From contig JANBTH010000644.1 in the NCBI GenBank assembly GCA_027578815.1, forward strand, positions 1 to 13,265: DNA of 13,265 bases. Reading direction: 5' to 3'. Positions 9,013 to 13,265 of this stretch are shown one piece after another. The position numbers and the translations under genes were made by a program. This DNA comes from Coemansia sp. RSA 1804 (taxonomy: Eukaryota; Kickxellomycota; Kickxellomycetes; Kickxellales; Kickxellaceae). Each line of letters starts with the position of its first letter. The first letter of the stretch is position 1. The notes beneath the pieces are model-generated. The model made no database searches. It saw only the letters and a list, made by a program, of their open reading frames with translations, and was not told where the DNA came from.

Positions 9013-9777
9013 ATGGGAGGCAAGATTATGCAGCCGAGCAAAAAGATTCGGCTCACAAATGTGGCGATTGTGCGGCTTCGCCAGAGCGGCATGCGGTTCG
9101 AGATAGCGTGCTACAAGAACAAGGTGACAGAGTGGCGAATGGGCGTTGAGAAGGACATTGACGAGGTGCTGCAGATACACCAGGTGTACGTAAATGTGTC
9201 AAAGGGCCAAGTGGCAAAGACGGAGGATCTGGAAAAGTGTTTTTCAACGGACAATATCGACGAAGTGCTGAAAATTATTCTGAAAAAGGGCGAGCAACAG
9301 GTGTCGGACAAGGAGCGGCAGCACCAACAGCACAACATGCTGCGCGATATTGCAACGGTTGTGGCCGACATGTGTGTCAACCCAAGTACCCAGCAACCGC
9401 ATACTGTGACGATGATTGAGAAGGCAATGTCGGACATTCATTTTTCAGTCAACCACAACCGTAGTGCCAAGCAGCAGGCGCTCGACGTTATTCGACAGAT
9501 TCAGGAGCACAACACGTTACCCATCTCGCGTGCCCAGATGCGGATCCGCATTGTCATGCCGGCCAAGGATGCCAAGCGGATTCGTGACCGTGTGATGGAG
9601 CTTGTTGCGTTGGTTGAGGATGAGGAGCGTGGCGAGATGTACGAGCTTGTCTGCCTCATTGATCCGGGACAGTACCGTGTGCTGGGCGACTTGATAAGCA
9701 GCGAAACAAAGGGTGCTGGCGAGGTTGTGATTCTCAGCTTGAAGAACACAAACGACGAAGGAAGCACATTCATGTAA
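9013..9777 (+). CDS. SDO1: SBDS family ribosome maturation protein SDO1
   Basis: 254 residues, close to the roughly 250 of yeast Sdo1 and human SBDS. With the GTPase Efl1 it releases the anti-association factor Tif6/eIF6 from cytoplasmic pre-60S subunits, allowing them to join 40S. Seen: the N-terminal FYSH domain with FEIACYKNKV (29-38), DEVLQIHQV and NVSKGQVAK (61-69); the helical middle domain with QVSDKER (96-102), RDIATVVAD and CVNP (121-124); and the C-terminal ferredoxin-like domain (about 170-245) with LIDPG (215-219) and ETKGAG. No intron is needed. The frame is open 5' of 9013 but has no ATG there. ATG 9013 has good context (purine at -3, G at +4). ATG 9028 (MQPSKKIRLTNV, 249 aa) fits the usual family N-terminus slightly better and could also be used. 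The gene follows CTC1 by 190 bp on the same strand, so its promoter must lie in that short AT-rich gap or in the end of CTC1. Confidence 0.97.
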   Translation: MGGKIMQPSKKIRLTNVAIVRLRQSGMRFEIACYKNKVTEWRMGVEKDIDEVLQIHQVYVNVSKGQVAKTEDLEKCFSTDNIDEVLKIILKKGEQQVSDKERQHQQHNMLRDIATVVADMCVNPSTQQPHTVTMIEKAMSDIHFSVNHNRSAKQQALDVIRQIQEHNTLPISRAQMRIRIVMPAKDAKRIRDRVMELVALVEDEERGEMYELVCLIDPGQYRVLGDLISSETKGAGEVVILSLKNTNDEGSTFM

Positions 9778-10016
9778 TTTGAGAAATATCTTTTTTCTTT
9801 TTGTTTTGAGACCAACAGTAGTGTGCATACAATATTTAAGATAGATTGTATTTGTGTAAAGCTCATTTGCACTGTAATGGGTAGTGGTCCTTTGACGTGT
9901 GTACTGTAGCACATGGAGACAGTTGGTTGAGATTGGGAGGTCTTATCGCAAAGATAGAATATTACAGCACGTAGCAAGTTTTCAATAATATTTTTGTTAT
10001 GATGACGTATGATGAT

Positions 10017-10041
10017 GTTAACATTTGGATCAAATGTTAAC
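10017..10041 (+). repeat. Perfect 11-bp inverted repeat with 3-nt loop
   Basis: GTTAACATTTG and CAAATGTTAAC flank the loop GAT. In a plus-strand RNA five more pairs can form outward (10012-10016 with 10042-10046), two of them G-U, giving a 16-bp stem. The position is about 240 nt after the SDO1 stop codon. It could be a 3' UTR hairpin, a protein-binding palindrome (each arm holds GTTAAC), or a relic of a tiny element. Confidence 0.85.
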
Positions 10042-10271
10042 GTCGTATACCCATCAATATTACCATGTGTATTAGAATGTGATTAAAATAGTTGTATTCT
10101 TTCGCAACAGATTAGTTGACAACTATAAAAGGTGCCAATAATCTAGGTTGTGATGGGTGTTTTCTTTAGTGACCTGAGGATTATTTAATATATTAAATTC
10201 CATGGAAATTTCTAAAAGCAGCTTACTTAATACATACTGAAACATAAACTATTGAGCTAAATTTTTATATA

Positions 10272-10277
10272 TTTATT
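10272..10277 (-). terminator. Candidate polyadenylation signal for ISY1
   Basis: AATAAA on the minus strand, followed by the AT-rich TATATAAAAATTT, about 195 nt after the ISY1 stop codon. Fungal poly(A) signals are loose, so this is only a candidate. Confidence 0.35.
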
Positions 10278-10468
10278 GTTGTTGTTCAGACAATTTAACT
10301 AATATCAACAAGTCAGTGCAGCAAAATATCTAGAAAAATGGGAATTATCGACATCGCCGATCCACAGAGTGGCTTACATGTGTTTCTTCTTGACATTCAC
10401 TTCTTTTGTGGGCTTAAGAAATGAAGCTGTAACGTTGTAACAAAGAGGAGTAACATATCAACATATTA

Positions 10469-11217
10469 CTAGGTTTCAGCATCAGCGTCGCTGCTATCGC
10501 TGTCCTCGAGTGTAGCATCATGAGCGCTACGCAGCTTCCGTATCCGTTTCTCAGTGACGCTGCGTTCATACTCCAGCAGCTCGCCATCATCGTTCTCGTC
10601 GTTGTACCCAAAATACGCAGCATCGATACGACGCAGCAGTTCTGCCTTTGTTGCCTTTCTGGGCCGGCCTGTTGCTTGTTCTTCAAACAATTCGCGTACT
10701 CCCGGCAAGTCCTTTGCACGACCAAAATACTTGTATCCTCTGTTTCCTGGAACCTCCCTTCCTTGGTGATCAAGCATCTTGGGGCCTATTTTCTTATAAT
10801 CAGGCCCGCCCAGCTCGACAATCCTATCCTCCCAATGCGCCTTTGCACGCAATAGCCGGTTTATCTCGTCGTTGGCATCGCGGATCTGCGTTTCAGGGAG
10901 CGAGAGATCGTGGATCTTGGAGACGGAGCGGGTGATGTCGCGGATCACGTCGCGTCGCCATTTCTCGGCATCGTCCAATGTGTCAACAAGTGATGCGAGA
11001 TGCGGTCGCCGTTCTTTTGGTTTTCGTAACCCAGACTCGAGCGACTGGGCCTCGCGAAAGCGGTACAGCATGGACTGCGCCTTCTCCTGATTACGTGCCT
11101 ATATTGTGACATTTGCAAGATACTCACGAGTGGAAAGTTTCAGTATCAGCCTAATATTTTGTTTGATTTCTAAAGAAGAAAGAAGGTGTGTTTCTAATGC
11201 CAATAATACGCTACCAT
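10469..11217 (-). CDS. ISY1: Pre-mRNA splicing factor ISY1 (two exons)
   Basis: ISY1 is a subunit of the Prp19-associated (NTC) part of the spliceosome and acts around the first catalytic step. Exon 2 (11098-10469) gives 209 residues with family blocks, numbered with the predicted Met: IRDANDEINRLLR (73-85), ELGGPDY (96-102), GPKMLD (106-111) and VPGNRGYKYFGRAKDLPGV (117-135). The family begins with MARN. Here ARNQEKAQS is encoded immediately after a TATAG acceptor, and the only suitable ATG is at 11217-11215, directly before GTAGCG. Joining the two gives MARNQEKAQSMLYRF, 210 residues. Met11 (11071) would be a fallback start lacking the conserved first ten residues. The protein is shorter than human ISY1 (285 aa) and ends in an acidic Ser/Asp tail (DSDSSDADAET). 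The stop TAG is followed by in-frame TAA. Family assignment is firm; exon 1 is a prediction. Confidence 0.93.
11099..11214 (-). other. Predicted ISY1 intron directly after the start codon
   Basis: On the minus strand, ATG is followed by GTAGCG (donor, from 11214). A possible branch site CTGAT has its A at 11146, 47 nt before the AG acceptor (11100-11099). Length is 116 nt. The donor is weak at positions +5 and +6. A stronger donor, GTGAGT, sits at 11127-11122 but is only 29 nt from this acceptor. It could instead pair with CAG at 11077-11075 to give a 53-nt intron, which would delete the conserved MARN start. Confidence 0.7.
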
Positions 11218-11517
11218 TATAGCTGACGATCCTTTTGCAGGTCTATTGTGGTGTCAGGTCTAAATGTTCTAGTTGGTGAATAAGCACTCTGGCTATGCAA
11301 TGCTTTTGTAAGTGTGTATCGTCTTCTGGAAAAATACATATATTTCGGGTGTTCAATTACGCTCCCAGAGCATAAACGCAAAGCAGAAAAGATGATAATG
11401 CATGTAAATCAGTACAAAGAGACAATAAAAAGCACTCTTCAAAAGAAAATATAGGAAATCCCACAAAAAAAGCTTATACTAGCATGCAGACATAATAGCA
11501 GTCTTTGTGGGCTGGTA

Positions 11518-11524
11518 CAGCGTG
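11518..11524 (+). promoter_or_regulatory. UPRE-like core (CAGCGTG) before the HERP-like gene
   Basis: The heptamer CAGCGTG is the core of the budding-yeast unfolded protein response element bound by Hac1. It lies 435 bp before the HERP-like ATG. HERP and related genes are known unfolded-protein-response targets in animals. One 7-mer is weak evidence by itself. Confidence 0.4.
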
Positions 11525-11548
11525 ACCTACGGAATGAGACAACCTCAT

Positions 11549-11570
11549 CCAATAGATTTATTAAACGTCA
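11549..11570 (+). promoter_or_regulatory. CCAAT box and CRE-type half site
   Basis: CCAAT lies at 11549-11553, and ACGTCA (TGACGT on the other strand, a bZIP half site) lies at 11565-11570. Both are within 55 bp of the UPRE-like core. The spacing does not match the mammalian ERSE (CCAAT-N9-CCACG). Confidence 0.3.
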
Positions 11571-11598
11571 CACTGACTAGGCGTTGATTTTGGTGGAG

Positions 11599-11804
11599 AT
11601 GAAGCACCGCTTGTGCTGTTTTTGATTGAATGCCATTCTTGACTCTTTAACGACCCGGACTTTTTTATGTGGAATTACTTTGACTTTCTTTACTTTACTT
11701 TTTTCATTTGCTCTATTCGATTACCTTTTTGTTTTTACTTTTACTTTTGTTTTGCTTTATTTTTTATCTTATTTTTATTTTCTCCGCAAATTCAAAGACT
11801 ATAG
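11599..11804 (+). promoter_or_regulatory. Cluster of three upstream ORFs in the leader
   Basis: Three ATGs precede the HERP-like start: 11599-11625 (8 codons plus stop), 11630-11650 (6 plus stop) and 11667-11804 (45 plus stop, very rich in Phe because of T runs). No further ATG occurs between 11669 and the main start at 11959. They matter only if the transcript starts upstream of them, which cannot be seen here. Confidence 0.35.
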
Positions 11805-11958
11805 ACAGCTATATTACTTGCATTCCATTGACGTTGTGTTTTGCCGTGCTGTCTCCAGTGATAGAAACAGAGTACCGCAGCACCTTGTTCATTATTTGTC
11901 TCTCTTCCTTTTATTGTATTTTATATTATTTTTATACAGACACAAAAGAAAAAACACC

Positions 11959-13257
11959 ATGATTCAGATACTGGTTCGTTCGCCGTCGGTGGCAACAGCA
12001 GACGACTTTACGGTTAGCACGGAACTAGAGCACACCATATCAGAACTGAAGGCGGCTATTGAGAAAGCACACGAAGCGTCGCCACCTGCACGCCACATGC
12101 GAATAATATGTAGAGGGCGTATTCTAAAGGACAGCAGCACAGTGGGAGAGTTTTACGATAATAATAACAGCGACCACACAGGGCTGCAGACAATTCACTT
12201 TGTGCTGAATGCGTACATTGCAGAGGAATTCGAGAGCAGAACAAGGAAGACAGGTTCTAACCGCAACACAGCCTCCTGTGTTGCAGGGAGCTCCAGGGCA
12301 GGTTTGGATGTAGGGAGGTCGCGGTTGGCGTGTGTTGAGGAGAGCACGATAAATGCGGAGACATCGGATAAAGGCAAGGCTGCTGCGAGCCATGCGTCGT
12401 CAGTGGCCGGCACTTCCAAAAGCCATATGCAGAGCATGGCGCGGCAGACGAGGGAGACAGCGAGTAGAAGCCCTTGTATTACACCGCTTGGGAACCCATT
12501 CCAATACGTTCTTGTCGATGGGGTGCCGTATCTGAGAGAGGTTAGGGAGCCTGATGTGGGGCAGGCGAGTGGCTCGACAGAAAGCATATCGGCCAATGGG
12601 TCAGGGAGGATTCTACTAAAGGCATACTCTGATCTGATTGAGCGGCAGTCTGTGATTGAGCGAAAGCTTAGGCGTGTCCTTGAGACACGTGGACGCGCAT
12701 CCAGACCGAGAGAAGATGGCGGTGGAGGCACCGATGGTCGCAGCGAAGGCGCCGGAGCAGGTAATGGGCAGGCAGCTCCTCGCGAAGGGCAGGCTGACAA
12801 TGCAGACGAAAACAACAACGCCGAAAATGTGAGGGCGGAGGATGCGCCTCTTCCGCAGGTGCTGCGTGGGTTTGGAATCGACGCAGTGTGGAACATTGGA
12901 TGGGTTCTGCTGCGTCTGCTCTTGCTTGTAGTTGTTCTGGCGCACGATGCGAGTATGGAGCGGGTGCTTGCGCTGGTTGTTATTGTAGCGGGAGTAATGG
13001 CGCTCCGTAGCACCTGGATGCAGCAAGTGGTCCGCCAGATCAATGCCTACAACAACTACATTAACAACGGCCGCAGGCGCGGGCCGGAGCCAGACACTGA
13101 AGCTGAAGCTGATGGCGATGGCAGCGGATCGGGTGAAGGTCGCCCCCAGCGCCACCGCGAGTATTCCACCGTTGAGAAGGCGCGCGCGCTGCTCATTGCG
13201 CTGGTGACGTCGCTGATTCCGTCCGAGCCATTCCACGCGCCAGCCATGGACGAGTAG
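11959..13257 (+). CDS. HERP/Usa1-like ubiquitin-like domain ER membrane protein
   Basis: 432 residues; the ATG has a strong context (ACACCATGA) and is the first in frame. HERP (animals) and Usa1 (yeast) are scaffolds of the Hrd1 ubiquitin ligase in ER-associated degradation. Seen: an N-terminal ubiquitin-like domain (about 1-85: MIQILVRSP strand, a helix around TISELKAAIEKA, CRGRILKDSSTVGEF, then TIHFVLNA); a Ser/Thr-rich linker; a short conserved-looking stretch YVLVDGVPYL (183-192); a possible helix with SDLIERQSVIERKLRRVLE; a Gly/Glu/Asn-rich low-complexity segment (about 250-295); and two close hydrophobic segments (about 311-328 and 333-349) that could form a membrane hairpin, as in HERP. 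The tail is basic and then acidic. The UBL plus C-terminal hairpin supports this family, but sequence-level similarity is modest. Another membrane-anchored UBL protein, such as a Dsc3-like subunit, is the main alternative. Codon use becomes GC-rich toward the 3' end. Confidence 0.72.
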   Translation: MIQILVRSPSVATADDFTVSTELEHTISELKAAIEKAHEASPPARHMRIICRGRILKDSSTVGEFYDNNNSDHTGLQTIHFVLNAYIAEEFESRTRKTGSNRNTASCVAGSSRAGLDVGRSRLACVEESTINAETSDKGKAAASHASSVAGTSKSHMQSMARQTRETASRSPCITPLGNPFQYVLVDGVPYLREVREPDVGQASGSTESISANGSGRILLKAYSDLIERQSVIERKLRRVLETRGRASRPREDGGGGTDGRSEGAGAGNGQAAPREGQADNADENNNAENVRAEDAPLPQVLRGFGIDAVWNIGWVLLRLLLLVVVLAHDASMERVLALVVIVAGVMALRSTWMQQVVRQINAYNNYINNGRRRGPEPDTEAEADGDGSGSGEGRPQRHREYSTVEKARALLIALVTSLIPSEPFHAPAMDE

Positions 13258-13265
13258 CCAGCTCA

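Larger units (their letters stand above)
9778..10468. other. Convergent intergenic spacer between SDO1 and ISY1
   Basis: AT-rich, 691 bp, where two genes end facing each other, so it should hold both 3' UTRs. It contains the 11-bp perfect inverted repeat at 10017-10041 and, on the minus strand, an AATAAA-type signal at 10272-10277. A 28-codon plus-strand frame (10338-10424) has a good ATG context but no recognisable similarity. No tRNA, snRNA or transposon is visible. Confidence 0.6.
11218..11958. other. Divergent spacer: ISY1 and HERP-like promoters and leader
   Basis: 741 bp between two genes that face away from each other. The left part (11218-11590) is mixed AT-rich promoter-like DNA with a UPRE core, a CCAAT box and a TGACGT half site clustered at 11518-11570. 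The right part (about 11650-11958) is a long pyrimidine-rich tract, read as the 5' leader of the HERP-like gene. It carries three short uORFs. The HERP-like frame is open upstream through this tract but has no ATG there, only Phe/Leu-rich codons from T runs. Confidence 0.6.

Noticed and set aside
9998..10178. C/D-box snoRNA suggested by ATGATGA (C box) and a downstream CTGA (D box)
   Set aside because: The boxes are about 170 nt apart, the flanks do not form a terminal stem, and GATGAT repeats make C-box matches likely by chance.
10338..10424. 28-codon plus-strand ORF with good ATG context, and a minus-strand reading ending in KKKHM over the same bases
   Set aside because: Both are too short to judge. 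A 43-nt ISY1 3' intron (from GTAATATG to GTTACAG) that would link the minus-strand reading puts it out of phase and gives an early stop.
10450..10469. Imperfect palindrome GTAACATATCAACATATTAC right after the ISY1 stop codon
   Set aside because: It has two mismatches (G-U on the minus strand) and almost no loop in AT-rich DNA, so it is not distinguishable from chance.
11308..11940. Possible 633-nt 5' UTR intron (GTAAGT at 11308 to TTTATACAG at 11932-11940)
   Set aside because: The splice-site matches are good, but nothing ties the donor to this transcript and the intron would be far longer than the one other intron supported here.
11626..11958. In-frame N-terminal extension of the HERP-like protein, very hydrophobic
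   Set aside because: There is no ATG in this stretch. The hydrophobic residues come from T-rich codons, and the ubiquitin-like fold begins exactly at the ATG at 11959.

Overview
The window looks like nuclear DNA of a fungus. All five genes are eukaryotic housekeeping or membrane-system genes: a P5B ATPase, the telomere protein CTC1, SBDS/SDO1, ISY1 and a HERP/Usa1-like ubiquitin-like protein. They are nearly intron-free and tightly packed, with AT-rich spacers of 0.2 to 1.2 kb. An animal/plant-type CTC1 rather than a budding-yeast Cdc13, together with a P5B ATPase carrying a secreted-type N-terminus, would suit an early-diverging fungus, for example a zoopagomycete/Kickxellomycotina-like lineage. 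That placement is inference, since I could not run any search.

Layout. Bases 1-3269 (minus) hold the first 1089 residues of a P5B-type P-type ATPase whose 3' end lies beyond the left edge. A 1.16 kb divergent spacer follows. Bases 4431-8822 (plus) are one uninterrupted 1463-codon frame that I read as CTC1, the large subunit of the CST telomere replication complex. It has a string of OB-like segments, a Cys-rich zinc-ribbon-like motif near the C-terminus, a basic NLS-like cluster and an 18-residue polyasparagine tract encoded by a pure AAC microsatellite. Only 190 bp downstream on the same strand is SDO1 (9013-9777), the 60S ribosome maturation factor. A 0.7 kb convergent spacer contains a perfect 11-bp inverted repeat. 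ISY1 (10469-11217, minus), a spliceosome subunit, has a likely intron directly after its start codon. A divergent 0.74 kb promoter region then leads to a HERP/Usa1-like ER membrane protein with an N-terminal ubiquitin-like domain (11959-13257, plus). A yeast-type UPRE core lies about 435 bp before its ATG, and three short uORFs lie in between.

The genes do not form one pathway. I see no mobile element, tRNA, rRNA, CRISPR array or obvious new multi-gene system. The most interesting points are the ectodomain and deviating motifs of the ATPase, a full-length CTC1 in a fungus-like genome, the splice-dependent start of ISY1, and the possible unfolded-protein-response control of the HERP-like gene.
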